DNA of 64,000 nt, from assembly GCF_008065375.1 (NCBI RefSeq), contig NZ_VJYI01000007.1, positions 62,001 to 126,000 of the forward strand. Reading direction: 5' to 3'. The position numbers and the translations under genes were made by a program. Below, in pieces: positions 43,398-51,928 of this stretch. Position 1 is the stretch's first letter. Each line of letters opens with the position of its first letter. Below the pieces are notes generated by a model. The model ran no database searches. It was not told the origin of the DNA and saw only the letters and a program-made list of their open reading frames with translations. The DNA comes from Nonomuraea sp. SYSU D8015 (GTDB lineage Bacteria; Actinomycetota; Actinomycetes; Streptosporangiales; Streptosporangiaceae).

Positions 43398-44057
43398 GTG
43401 ACCGCCTACGACGATCCCGACGCGTTCGAGTATCTGGACTTCTCGGCCCTGCCGCAGCGCCAGCAGCGGATCCTGGCCGCGATCCGCGACTGGGTGGTCA
43501 AATACGGCTACCCTCCCAGCACACGCGAGCTCGGCCGAGCGGTCGGGCTGCGGTCGTCCTCGTCGGTGTCGAAGCACCTGAGGAGCCTGGAGGAGAAGGG
43601 GTTCCTCCGCCGGGGCGCGACGATGAGCCGGCCGATCGACGTGCGCCTGTTCCTGCGGGCCTCGGCTCCGGAACCGGCCGACGACCTGGTGACCGTGCCC
43701 GTGGTCGGAGACATCGCCGCGGGCACCCCCATTCCGGCCGACGAGCACGTGGACGGCGCGCTGACCCTGCCCCGAGACCTCACCGGACGTGGCACCGTGT
43801 TCGGCCTCCGGGTACGCGGGGATTCGATGATCGACGCCGCGATCTGCGACGGCGACATCGTCGTGGTGCGGCAGCAGCCGGAGGCGTACTCGGGTCAGAT
43901 CGTCGCCGCGATGATCGACGGCGAGGCCACCGTCAAGGTGTACCGCCGACGTAACGGGCATGTCTATCTCGAACCGCGTAATCCCGCGTATGACGTCATC
44001 GATGGCGACGGCGCCGTGGTGCTGGGCATCGTGGTCTCGGTCCTGCGCAGCATCTGA
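43398..44057 (+). CDS. LexA-family repressor (second LexA-like protein)
   Basis: The 219-residue protein has the LexA winged helix (RQQRILAAIRDWVVKYGYPP, STRELGRAVGLRSSSSVSKH) and the latent peptidase domain. The self-cleavage pair is Ala108-Gly109 in VVGDIAAGTP, the nucleophile Ser143 in RGDSM and the general base Lys180 in TVKVYRR, so RecA-stimulated cleavage should be possible. It begins at GTG with no Shine-Dalgarno sequence and could be leaderless. The LexA of actinobacteria usually lies near nrdR; that gene is not here, which suggests a paralogue. I see no GAAC-N4-GTTC SOS box upstream. Confidence 0.9.
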   Translation: MTAYDDPDAFEYLDFSALPQRQQRILAAIRDWVVKYGYPPSTRELGRAVGLRSSSSVSKHLRSLEEKGFLRRGATMSRPIDVRLFLRASAPEPADDLVTVPVVGDIAAGTPIPADEHVDGALTLPRDLTGRGTVFGLRVRGDSMIDAAICDGDIVVVRQQPEAYSGQIVAAMIDGEATVKVYRRRNGHVYLEPRNPAYDVIDGDGAVVLGIVVSVLRSI

Positions 44058-44599
44058 GCACCCCGGCCGTCCGCTCGTCTAGGCACGCGCCGGCGACGCG
44101 GCCTGTTGCCGTCCGCGCACGAGGTGCTCGTGCAGGGCGCGGGCAGTGCGTACGAAGCCGCTCGGCCCCTTCCGGGCCGCCACCTCGGCGACCGCCGGGA
44201 CGGTGTCGCGCGCCCCCCGCCCAGCGGGCGGCGTCGATCGCGAAGGCGAGCGCCTGGGTGTGCCCGAGTTGCCACCCGTACTCCACCGCGGGCATGCAGC
44301 CGGCGGCGGCCGCGCCCAGGAGCAGCCCGGCTGCGCTCGGGCTTGGCCGTCGCTCCAGACGCCCCGGCTCCGGACGCGTTCCGCGATCGCCTTCGGAGGT
44401 GATGGCCCTGCGCACGCCCGGCCAGACCCGGCTCTTGGGGGGTGAGTGGTCATGCCGCACACCGTAGAGATCGGCTCCGACAGAACCGGAGCGCCGGCTG
44501 TCGCCGCGCACACGAGCAAAAGGATCAAAACCCTCTCGGCGGCAGGCACCGGATCTACCGTGAAAGTACCGATCTAAGGACTCGCGGGGGGATGGTCTT
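44058..44599. other. Spacer with a possible decayed minus-strand gene
   Basis: On the minus strand, about 44215-44340 reads AGCMPAVEYGWQLGHTQALA then FAIDAARWAGG. The sense seems to continue in another frame at about 44100-44215 as ARDTVPAVAEVAARKGPSGF and ALHEHLVRGR with a stop at 44079. The helical, Ala-rich sequence looks protein-coding but belongs to no family I can name. No intact gene, RNA or repeat is visible. Confidence 0.3.
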
Positions 44600-44830
44600 G
44601 TGACGGTCTCAACAGTTGTGGCGGTCGGCTTCGTGATCGCGTTCACGTGGATCCTCGTGTGGATGGTGTGGTCACTGATCAACGGTCAGGCTTCCATGCG
44701 GAGGGGATCCGGCAACCCCGGCATCCCGTTCGGCAGCGGTTCGGGGGGAAGCGGTTCGGGGGGATCTGGTGACAGTGGCTGCGGCGGCGGCTTTTCGGGC
44801 GGTGACGGGGGTGGAGGCGGAGGCGACTGA
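44600..44830 (+). CDS. Small membrane protein with glycine-rich tail
   Basis: This 76-residue protein starts at GTG (GGGGGGA upstream) and has one strong membrane helix at residues 5-28 (VVAVGFVIAFTWILVWMVWS). A short basic segment follows, and then a Gly/Ser-rich tail ending SGGDGGGGGGD with one cysteine. Such small anchored proteins with Gly-rich tails are common in actinobacteria and have no assigned role. The codon pattern and ribosome-binding site support a real gene, but it has no homologue that I recognise. Confidence 0.6.
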   Translation: MTVSTVVAVGFVIAFTWILVWMVWSLINGQASMRRGSGNPGIPFGSGSGGSGSGGSGDSGCGGGFSGGDGGGGGGD

Positions 44831-44885
44831 CGACCACCCCGTCTCCGGGTGCCAGGATGCGGGCGGGGCGGCCGTCCGCAGGCGC

Positions 44886-45689
44886 TCAATCCCGGGCGTG
44901 CCGGCGCTCGGCGAGGTGGCCCCACGCTGATACGGCAGCGATGGCGACGACGAGCAACACGGCGCTTCCGGCGATGTCGAGCACGTAATGGTTCCCCGTG
45001 ATGAGCACGACCGCCGCCATGCCCAGCGGGAAGATCCACGACAGCGACGCCGAGCGCGGATGGGAGGTCCGCAGCGCGGACCACACGGCATACGCGCACC
45101 ACGACGACCATCCCACGTGCATGCTGGGCATCGCCGAATACAGGTTCTGGCCGCTGCCGATCTCTCGTGAGGCGTGGCCGCCCAGGGTGTCGTGCTCGGC
45201 GATGATGTCGACGACGCCCGGCAGGGCGAACCGAGGGGGCGACATGGGCAGCGCCCAGTAAACGGGCAGCACGAGGAGGGCCATCGCGACGAGCGTCCGG
45301 CGGACCTTGACGTAGACGTCGGCGTGCCGGACGAAGACCCACACCAGCACACCGATGATGACGACGTAGTACAGGCGGTAGTAGTACACCGCCGGCTGGA
45401 TCAGGGCAGGGTGCTCGGTCAGCCACTGGTTCGCCTTCAGCGCGATGTCCAGGTGGAGGGCGTGCTCCATGGATTGCAGGGTCAGCGCGTTGGCGGTGGC
45501 GGCCGCGACGTCCTTCCCGGCGGCGGCATGAAGCCGTGAGAAGAGCACGATCACGAGGAGCAGACCGGCCACTTCGACGAGCGGCGCGGGGCGCCCACCC
45601 GCCCTCCCGGCAAGTGCGGCTGACCGGACACGCGCGACCAGGCGCGATAATCGGCCGCCGGCCACCTCATGCGGGCTCACACGGGTCAC
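44886..45689 (-). CDS. PAP2-superfamily membrane phosphatase (AUR1-like subgroup)
   Basis: The 267-residue multispan protein carries the phosphatase motifs SAMPSMHVGWS (C2-like) and GNHYVLDIAGS (C3-like) near the C-terminus, with QSMEHALHLDIALKANQWL and YYYRLYYVVIIGVLVW in the N-terminal half. This is the arrangement of the inositol-phosphoryl-transfer/PAP2_3 subgroup. It probably dephosphorylates a lipid phosphate at the outer membrane face or transfers a head group. The GTG start at 45689 is plausible; the N-terminus is Arg-rich before the first span. Confidence 0.88.
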   Translation of the reverse strand: MTRVSPHEVAGGRLSRLVARVRSAALAGRAGGRPAPLVEVAGLLLVIVLFSRLHAAAGKDVAAATANALTLQSMEHALHLDIALKANQWLTEHPALIQPAVYYYRLYYVVIIGVLVWVFVRHADVYVKVRRTLVAMALLVLPVYWALPMSPPRFALPGVVDIIAEHDTLGGHASREIGSGQNLYSAMPSMHVGWSSWCAYAVWSALRTSHPRSASLSWIFPLGMAAVVLITGNHYVLDIAGSAVLLVVAIAAVSAWGHLAERRHARD

Positions 45690-45754
45690 GCTAACTCACA
45701 CCGCTTGGCACGCGCGAAAACGCATCGGCATCACCGAGGTCTCAGCGAAATGAT

Positions 45755-46220
45755 CTCACCGATGCTGCCACGCTCGACGTCCCGCGCCACATCGTCGAGT
45801 TCCTCTCCCGTCTCCCGGCCAGGCATCGCCGCCGCTTGCGGACCCCGCGCGGGTCTCGGGCGCCGGCCCCGTTCCGGCAGGCCGTCCTGGTGCTGCCCTG
45901 GCTCAGGGAGCACGGCTGCGTCCACTGTCCGGCCCGCGATACCGGCATCTCGCAGGCCACCGGCTACCGCTACCTGCACGAGGGCATCGACGTCCTCGCC
46001 GACCAGGCCCCTGCCCGCACGAGATCCTGACGCACTGCCAGGCGTCCGGGATGACGCACGTGGTCCTCGACGGGCAAGGCGGCCGCCAAGGGCCTTTCCA
46101 CCCTCGTGGACAAGTGCTACATCGGCGCCGGCGTCCACGTCCCCGTCCGCAGCCCCCCGCGGCCGCTCCGAGCAGGCGACATCGCCCGCGCCGCCCTCGT
46201 CCTCGACGGCCAGTGGAAAT
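45755..46220 (+). pseudogene. Remnant of an IS5-family (DDE_Tnp_4-like) transposase
   Basis: Pieces in different frames read TLDVPRHIVEFLSRL, FRQAVLVLPWLREHGCVHCP, SQATGYRYLHEGIDVLADQA, MTHVVLDGQG and LSTLVDKCYIGAGVHVPVR. Together they follow the order of IS5/ISL2-type actinobacterial transposases (N-terminal HTH, then VVLDG, then the downstream DK-Y-GAG block). At least two frame changes and large losses in the catalytic core are evident, and I see no terminal inverted repeats. The element is dead. Confidence 0.7.
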
Positions 46221-46856
46221 GATCTCCGTTGAGGAAACCCCTCACCATCATCGGCGGCCGCGGACGGAAGCGCACCACGCGGACGGGTATCGGTGAGTTC
46301 GCCGCGATCGGCGCCACCCGGGTGCGTGCGGCCATGCGAGCAGGTCGGCGTGGGCGTCTGGGACAGGAGCAGGATCACGGACGCCCGCGCTCCCGTCGTC
46401 CGTGCAAGGACGCGGACGTACGCGGCCTGGCGTTGCCCTGCTGTGGCCTGCCCTCGTGGCGGCACGGCGGAGCGATCCGTTGCTGTGAGTTCGCTGGGAA
46501 TCGGATCATGCCCGTTCTCAGGCCCGGCGAAGTGATCTGGCCTGTTTACAGACAGTCACATCAACCGTTTGTCGGCGAGACGGGTTTCCTGTGGTGGGTC
46601 TTCACAGCTTGGCTGCCTTGTCGTGGCCATTCGGCGGTGTGTTCGAAAGCCTGCGCCCGTCACGCTGTGTGGTTCTTGACGGTATGTGACGATCTGTGGC
46701 CTGATGTGGGTGTTTGTTCTGGGATCTTTTAGATCCGCCTTATCGCTGTATGTGGAGTGAGTCCATGCCGCCTTGCCTCCAGACGCCTTGGGTCGATCAC
46801 GCAGCGTCGATGTGGCAATCACGCATGGTTGCACAGCAGAACTGGAGATGGATGAA
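46221..46856. other. Gene-free, locally AT-richer stretch before the secreted protein
   Basis: No frame here looks coding. The part from about 46540 is clearly less GC-rich than the rest of the window and probably holds the promoter of the secreted protein at 46857. A perfect dyad, GGATCT-TTT-AGATCC (46722-46736), lies about 120 bp before that gene; it could be an operator or an attenuator-like hairpin. Confidence 0.5.
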
Positions 46857-47903
46857 ATGAAGCGAATATCAGCCGTATTGGCCGTCGGCCTGCTGGTGTC
46901 CGGCCTCGTAGCCGCGCCGGCCGAAGCTTCCAGCGTGACGACGGCCCCTCTGGCCGATACTCAGGCGACCGCTGTCGAGGTGGCGGAGTTCTGGCTCGGC
47001 GATGGCGGCGCCAACCTGAGAAACGCCACTCCGTACAACGTCCAGACCGCCGTCGACAAGGTCTTTCCCCGCAGCGGCATCCCCATGGACACCAAGCCCG
47101 GTGTTGTCCCGCCGTCGCCCCCGTCCACCTCTGACGCAGCGGACGACAATAAGCCCGTCACCTCGGGCAAGGTATTCTTCGTCGGCGCCGACGGACAGCC
47201 GCACTGGTGCACGGGCAGCGCTGTGCAGTCGCAATACCGCAACCTCGTGGCGACCGCAGGGCACTGCGTGTACGACACCCAGCGCGCTGACGCCACCCTG
47301 GACAAGTGGGTGTTCGTTCCCGGCTACACCGGCGGCACGGCTCCGTGGGGTCTTTACGTCGGAAAACTGGTTTTCGGTCATTACGACTTCCGCGCGTACA
47401 ACGACTACGACCGCGACTACGCCTTCGTCACCGTTTACAGTGGCGTCGTCCCCTCCGCCTCGGGTGGATTGACCGACTTCGGAAGGCTGGTCGACAACGT
47501 CGGCGGACAGGGCCTGGCCTGGAGCCAGCCGCTGGACTCCGCAGTCGACGTCTTCGGCTACCCGGCCGGCACTCATCCCGACGGCAAGGGGCATTACACA
47601 GGTGAGACCATCGAATCATCCAGCGGTCGCACGGCGGGCGCGATGGTCCCCATCTTGAAGGCCGAGGAATTCATCGCCGTCGATTCCCCGTTCACCGGTG
47701 AAGGTTCCCTCGGCTCCTCCTGGTTGTCGCGCTATGACAACAGCAGCCGCATGGGATACCTCAACGGCATCACCATCAGCGTCGCCGACACCGATGGCAA
47801 TCTGCGGTACGACACGAGCCTGTCTCCATACTTCGATGGCGAACTGGCAGCGGTTTACGGTGCCGCCAAAGCGTCGTGGAGTGGCTCGCTCCTGCCCGGA
47901 TAA
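46857..47903 (+). CDS. Secreted trypsin-like (V8-type) protein, catalytic serine replaced by leucine
   Basis: The 348-residue protein begins with a Sec signal peptide (KRISAVLAVGLLVSGLVAAP, likely cut after AEA at about residue 24), a proregion, and a chymotrypsin-fold domain. His136 is in ATAGHC and Asp187 in DRDYAF. Where homologues have GEGSSGGPW, this protein reads GEGSLGSSW: the nucleophile position (285) is Leu, and the following GGP is GSS. The frame is intact, so it is probably a secreted non-catalytic homologue. ATG 46857 has GGAG 9 nt upstream. It is convergent with the aromatic operon across a hairpin terminator. Confidence 0.88.
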   Translation: MKRISAVLAVGLLVSGLVAAPAEASSVTTAPLADTQATAVEVAEFWLGDGGANLRNATPYNVQTAVDKVFPRSGIPMDTKPGVVPPSPPSTSDAADDNKPVTSGKVFFVGADGQPHWCTGSAVQSQYRNLVATAGHCVYDTQRADATLDKWVFVPGYTGGTAPWGLYVGKLVFGHYDFRAYNDYDRDYAFVTVYSGVVPSASGGLTDFGRLVDNVGGQGLAWSQPLDSAVDVFGYPAGTHPDGKGHYTGETIESSSGRTAGAMVPILKAEEFIAVDSPFTGEGSLGSSWLSRYDNSSRMGYLNGITISVADTDGNLRYDTSLSPYFDGELAAVYGAAKASWSGSLLPG

Positions 47904-47911
47904 CCGGATCA

Positions 47912-47938
47912 GGCATCCGCCCCTTCGGGAGGGATGCC
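47912..47938. terminator. Bidirectional hairpin terminator with TTCG loop
   Basis: GGCATCC (47912-47918) pairs with GGATGCC (47932-47938), continued by CCC/GGG pairs around a TTCG tetraloop, with a small mismatch. It lies in the 52-bp gap between two convergent genes, where it can stop transcription from both sides. Confidence 0.75.
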
Positions 47939-47955
47939 ACGATCCCGCGAACCGG

Positions 47956-48810
47956 TCACGATGGGCGCGTCGCTGACTGCCGACCGCGGCTGACGACGGG
48001 CGTGCGCAGTGTGCCGAGCCGGTCGATCTCGACCTCCACCACGTCGCCCGGCTGCAGCAGCCACGGCGGGGTTCGGACGTAGCCGACCCCGTCAGGGGTG
48101 CCGGTGGCGATGACGTCACCGGGATTGAGCGTGAGGGTGCGGCTGATCAGGCAGAGCACGTCGCCGACGCCGAAGATCATGTCGCGGGTGTTGCCGTCCT
48201 GCACGATCGTGCCGTTGACGCGGGTCTGGACGCGCAGCCCGTCGCGCAGGTCGCCGACCTCGTCGGCGGTGACGATCGGGCCCAGGGGCCCGCTGCGGTC
48301 GCCGTTCTTGCCGAGCGTCCACTGCGTGGTGAGCTTCTGGGCGCGGCGGGCGGTCAGGTCGTTGAAGGTGGAGTAGCCGAGCACGGCCGACAGCGCCGTG
48401 CCGGGGTCTACATCGGCCAGGGGCTCGGCGACGTACGCGGCGACCTCGCCCTCCCAGTCGAGCCCCGCCTCGCCGGACGGCACGGGCACGGGCACGTCCC
48501 CGACGCTGAGGGAGGCCGTCCAGCGGCCGAACAGGGTCGGGTGGTCCGGCACCTCGAACGAGCCTTCGGCGGCGTGGGCGCGATAGTTGAGGCCGACGCA
48601 GATCACCCGCGCCGACGGGGGCACCGGCGGCGCGAAGCGCACCTCCTCCACGGAGACGCCGGCGCCTGTCAGCTCGGCGGCCTTGGCCGTCCAGCCGCGG
48701 GCGTCGGCCCAGAAGCGGGCCACGTCGGTCACGATCTGGACGGTGTCGCCGTCCAGGCGCGCGACGTGGACCGTGTCGTCTCCGGCCGGCCGCACTCCGG
48801 CGAGCTTCAC
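47956..48810 (-). CDS. Fumarylacetoacetate hydrolase (FAH) family protein
   Basis: This 284-residue enzyme has the FAH C-terminal fold: VICVGLNYRAHAAE, GLDWEGEVAAYVAEPLADVD, GYSTFNDLTARRAQ and NPGDVIATGTPDGVGYVR. The metal-binding acidic residues of the family (E-x-E and D) are visible in WEGEVA and TFNDLTAR. Members hydrolyse or decarboxylate diketo acids in aromatic breakdown. It starts at GTG 48810 with GGAGGAAAAGG upstream and overlaps the dioxygenase stop (GTGA), so it is the last gene of a coupled aromatic operon. Confidence 0.92.
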   Translation of the reverse strand: MKLAGVRPAGDDTVHVARLDGDTVQIVTDVARFWADARGWTAKAAELTGAGVSVEEVRFAPPVPPSARVICVGLNYRAHAAEGSFEVPDHPTLFGRWTASLSVGDVPVPVPSGEAGLDWEGEVAAYVAEPLADVDPGTALSAVLGYSTFNDLTARRAQKLTTQWTLGKNGDRSGPLGPIVTADEVGDLRDGLRVQTRVNGTIVQDGNTRDMIFGVGDVLCLISRTLTLNPGDVIATGTPDGVGYVRTPPWLLQPGDVVEVEIDRLGTLRTPVVSRGRQSATRPS

Positions 48811-49670
48811 GCCTTTTCCTCCGTCCAGTTCACCGAGACCAGCCTCAGGTCGAAGGCGATCTCCTCGAAGGGGCCGTCGATCTCCCATTGCTCGCTGCCG
48901 GTGTCGTGGGCGACGGGGTGGCAGATCAGTTCGTCCTTGACCGCGAAGGCGGCGTCAGAGCCGAGGTAGGGATCGCCGGCCAGGAACACGTGGGTCGTCA
49001 GGGGCCGGTAGCCGTCCGCGGTGACCCGGTAGTGCAGGTGCGCCGGGCGCATCGGATGGCGGCCGATCGCGTGCAGCAGCCTGCCGCCGGTTCCGTCGGT
49101 CGGGACGGGGTAGCTGCTGGGCCGGATGGTGCGGAACCAGTAGCGGCCGTCGGCGTCGGTGGTGAACAGGCCGCGCAGGTTACCGCGGTCCTGGCTGTCG
49201 TCCTGTGTGTCGTACAGGCCGGTGTCGTCGGCCTGCCACAGGTCCACCACGGCGCCGGCCAGCGGGGTGCCGTCGCAGTCGAGGACGCGGCCGTGCACGA
49301 CCGTCGGCACGCCGCGCTCCCGTTCGGGGCCGGAGCTGATCCAGGCGCCGAGCTCGCGTGCGGGCGTGGGGGAGTGGAAGGGGCCTTCCACCGAGGACGG
49401 CGTCATGTTGTCGGGGCCGGCGTGGTTGACGTCGTCCACGGCACTGGTGAGGCCGAGCATGTCGGACAGCAGGATGAACTCGTTCCGGTCAGGTGTGCAC
49501 ATCTTGCCGGTCTCGATCAGGAAGTCCAGCCCGGCGAGCCACTCGCGCTCGGTCGGGCGCACCTCTTCGACGAAGGCGTGCAGGTGGGTGACCAGGGCGG
49601 AGACGAGCTCGTTGAGCCGGGGGTCCGGCCCGTCGACCTGGCTGAGCACCTGGCGCAGCAGCGGCGTCAT
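48807..49670 (-). CDS. Intradiol ring-cleavage dioxygenase (catechol/hydroxyquinol 1,2-dioxygenase type)
   Basis: The 287-residue enzyme has the N-terminal helical dimerisation domain of the catechol/hydroxyquinol group (residues 1-85) and the beta-sandwich with the Fe(III) ligands Tyr153 (DTGLYDTQ), Tyr187 (RPSSYPVP), His211 and His213 (RPAHLHY). It cleaves a 1,2-diol ring between the hydroxyls to give a muconate or maleylacetate. Hydroxyquinol rather than catechol is a guess from the neighbouring flavin monooxygenase. The start at 49670 follows GGAGG, 53 bp after the monooxygenase. Confidence 0.92.
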   Translation of the reverse strand: MTPLLRQVLSQVDGPDPRLNELVSALVTHLHAFVEEVRPTEREWLAGLDFLIETGKMCTPDRNEFILLSDMLGLTSAVDDVNHAGPDNMTPSSVEGPFHSPTPARELGAWISSGPERERGVPTVVHGRVLDCDGTPLAGAVVDLWQADDTGLYDTQDDSQDRGNLRGLFTTDADGRYWFRTIRPSSYPVPTDGTGGRLLHAIGRHPMRPAHLHYRVTADGYRPLTTHVFLAGDPYLGSDAAFAVKDELICHPVAHDTGSEQWEIDGPFEEIAFDLRLVSVNWTEEKA

Positions 49671-49723
49671 GAGACCTCCTTCGTCGGCGGTCAGGGCAGG
49701 CGATCGGGGCGGTCGGAGCGCGG

Positions 49724-50938
49724 TCATGGCGTGTCGGCGGTCTCTTCCAATGCGTCGTCGAAGTCGTAGGCGTAGATCCAGCCGTTCGCCACCAAGGGGT
49801 CCGCGTCGGCGAAGGACTTGTCGCGGGCCTGTTGCTCCGGCCCGTCGGGCAGGTGGTTGACGAACGCCCGGGCGTGACTGACCTCCTGCAACCGGCTGGT
49901 GCGGGGGATGCGCACCCTCTCGTAACGCTGGAGGGCCGCGGCGGGATCGCCCAGGTCGTCGGCGAGACAGCGGGCGAGCACGGCGGCGTCCTCGATGGCC
50001 TGAGCCGCCCCCTGCCCGAAGAAGGGGAACATCGGGTGCGCCGCGTCGCCGAGGAGGGTCACCGGGCCCCTGCTCCATCGCCGCAGCGGCGCGCGATCCA
50101 GCAGGGCCCACCGTCCGGGTGTCCCACCCGCCCGGATGAGCTCGGTCAGCCGCGGATCCCAGCCTTCGAACTCGGCCAGGAACTCCTCCACCGTCGCGGT
50201 CGCGGTCCAGGACTCGACGGCATCGTCCCTGGCCGGGGCGAACGCGACGAGGTTCACGAACCGCCCGGCCGAGACGGGGTAGTGCACCAGATGGTGGTCG
50301 GGCCCGATCCACAGGGTCTGGGCCTTGCGCCGGGCGAAGGCCGGGGCACGCTCGGCCGGCACGAGGGCGCGGAAGGCGCAGATGCCGGAGTAGGTGGCCG
50401 GCGAGGACCCGGCGATCGTGCTGCGCACGACGGAGTGGATGCCGTCTGCTCCGATCACGACGTCGGGCTCGGCGATCTCGCCGTCGGCGAAGCGCAGCAC
50501 GGGCGGGCCGTCGTCGCGGATGGTGAGGCCGACGCATCGTTTGCCCAGGCGGACGTTGCTGTCGGGGACGGCTGATCGCAGTACGTCCAGGAGGTCGGCG
50601 CGGTGCGCGGTGTAGGTGTGCTCGCCGTACAGCTGTTCGCAGGCCGAGGCGAGATCCTCGGCGGACAGCACCGTGCCGTCCTGCCAGCGGCGGAACTCCC
50701 AGCCGATCTCGAGCCGTACGGCACGGTGCAGGAAGTCGTCGAGGACGCCGAGCCGGCGCAGCAGCCGGGCCACGTTCGGCGCCACCACCAATCCCGCACC
50801 CACCTCCCGCAGCACCGGGGCTTGTTCGTAGACGGTGGCGGAGATGCCGGCGCGCCGGAGGAAGGCGCAGGTCGCGAGTCCGCCGATCCCGCCTCCCAGG
50901 ATCGCGATGCGTGGGTTCTCCGCCCCTGCGCCGGCCAT
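49724..50938 (-). CDS. FAD-dependent aromatic monooxygenase (salicylate hydroxylase-like)
   Basis: The 404-residue group A flavin monooxygenase shows the FAD motif IAILGGGIGGLATCAFLRRA, the NADPH/FAD motif VVIGADGIHSVVR and LLGDAAHPMFPFFGQGAAQA. It hydroxylates or decarboxylates an aromatic acid to yield the diol for the dioxygenase encoded next. It is the first gene of the operon, divergent from the IclR regulator; the 156-bp spacer contains a perfect palindrome. The aromatic substrate is not certain; salicylate- or nicotinate-like acids fit the subgroup. Confidence 0.9.
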   Translation of the reverse strand: MAGAGAENPRIAILGGGIGGLATCAFLRRAGISATVYEQAPVLREVGAGLVVAPNVARLLRRLGVLDDFLHRAVRLEIGWEFRRWQDGTVLSAEDLASACEQLYGEHTYTAHRADLLDVLRSAVPDSNVRLGKRCVGLTIRDDGPPVLRFADGEIAEPDVVIGADGIHSVVRSTIAGSSPATYSGICAFRALVPAERAPAFARRKAQTLWIGPDHHLVHYPVSAGRFVNLVAFAPARDDAVESWTATATVEEFLAEFEGWDPRLTELIRAGGTPGRWALLDRAPLRRWSRGPVTLLGDAAHPMFPFFGQGAAQAIEDAAVLARCLADDLGDPAAALQRYERVRIPRTSRLQEVSHARAFVNHLPDGPEQQARDKSFADADPLVANGWIYAYDFDDALEETADTP

Positions 50939-51029
50939 CCCGCTCCGCTTCTGACGTGGTGGTCACCGCGCCCGTTGGCGCGCCCGATGGCGTCATGGTG
51001 CCCGACTGCGATGCCGGAGCGGGTGGGTG

Positions 51030-51046
51030 TGTTCATTCAATGAACA
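51030..51046. promoter_or_regulatory. Perfect 17-bp palindrome, probable IclR operator
   Basis: TGTTCATTCAATGAACA is an 8+1+8 perfect inverted repeat. It lies 48 bp before the IclR-family gene and 91 bp before the divergent monooxygenase gene. IclR regulators bind palindromes of about this length in such spacers. The assignment to the neighbouring regulator is inference. Confidence 0.7.
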
Positions 51047-51094
51047 TGCCTGTTAGGGTGCCACTACCCGAGGAGCGAGGAGGTCCCGCAGGGC

Positions 51095-51886
51095 ATGCCG
51101 CGAACGCGTGAGCCGGGCAGAACGGTGAGCTCCCGCCTCCTGGAGATCCTCTTCGCCTTCCAGCCCGGCCATCCCGACCTGAGCCTGGCCGATCTGGTGC
51201 GCATGACCGGCATTCCGCACCCCACCGTGCGTCGTCTGGCCATGGAGCTGGTCGCGGCGGGCGCCCTGGAGCGCCGCAAGGACGGGCGGTTCACGGTCGG
51301 CCTCCGGTTGTGGCAGCTCGGGACGCTGGCACCGCTGACCGAGTCCTTGCGGAGCCTGGCCCAGCCGTTCATGGAGGATCTGCACAGCGCGCTTCGCCAG
51401 CATGTGCAACTCGCCGTCCTCGAGGGAAACGAGGCAGTGATCATCGAGCGGCTCTCCGCCCCGCACGCCGTGTGCCTGGTGTCGCAGGTCGGCGGGCGGC
51501 TGCCGCTGCATTGTTCCGGCGTGGGGAAGGTGCTGCTCAGCCATGGCGGTCCGGAGCTGATCGAGAGCGTCCTGAACGGCGGGCTTCGTCGCTACACCCC
51601 GCGGACGGTGGTCGATCCGGCGCGGTTGCGCCACGAGATCGCGGCGTGCCGCCGGAGCGGAGTCGCCGGCGTTCGTGGGGAGCTGACCGAGGGAGCCGAC
51701 TCGGTGGCCACGCGCATCGTCGACGGCGACGGCCGTGTCGTCGCGGCCCTGTCGGTGGTGCTCCGGGCGGGCTCGGTCAAGCATCAGGCCGCACTGCCGT
51801 CGGTCCTGGCGAGCGGCTTGGGGATCTCGCGGCGGCTCGGCTGGCGGCCCGGCGTCCGGGTCCGCGAGCCCACCCTCCGGAATTGA
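51095..51886 (+). CDS. IclR-family regulator of the aromatic operon
   Basis: This 263-residue protein has the N-terminal winged helix (SSRLLEILFAFQPGHPDLSL; IPHPTVRRLAMELVAAGALE) and the IclR effector domain with GRLPLHCSGVGKVLLSHGG and GVRGELTEGADSVATRIVDG. Regulators of this family often control ring-cleavage pathways and bind the aromatic substrate or a pathway acid. It is divergent from the monooxygenase-dioxygenase-FAH operon. ATG 51095 is chosen by fit to the family; GAGGAGG lies about 12 nt upstream. Confidence 0.92.
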   Translation: MPRTREPGRTVSSRLLEILFAFQPGHPDLSLADLVRMTGIPHPTVRRLAMELVAAGALERRKDGRFTVGLRLWQLGTLAPLTESLRSLAQPFMEDLHSALRQHVQLAVLEGNEAVIIERLSAPHAVCLVSQVGGRLPLHCSGVGKVLLSHGGPELIESVLNGGLRRYTPRTVVDPARLRHEIAACRRSGVAGVRGELTEGADSVATRIVDGDGRVVAALSVVLRAGSVKHQAALPSVLASGLGISRRLGWRPGVRVREPTLRN

Positions 51887-51928
51887 TGACCTGGTCCCGG
51901 CGACGAAACGGCACGTCAGGAAGATGGG

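Noticed and set aside
41784-43961. 725-codon minus-strand frame opposite the MFS and LexA genes
   Set aside because: It is low-complexity and antisense to two well-supported genes.
46229-46732. Plus-strand frame between the transposase remnant and the secreted protein
   Set aside because: Its sequence is Arg/Gly/Cys-rich without domain features, and the base composition falls toward AT as in non-coding DNA.
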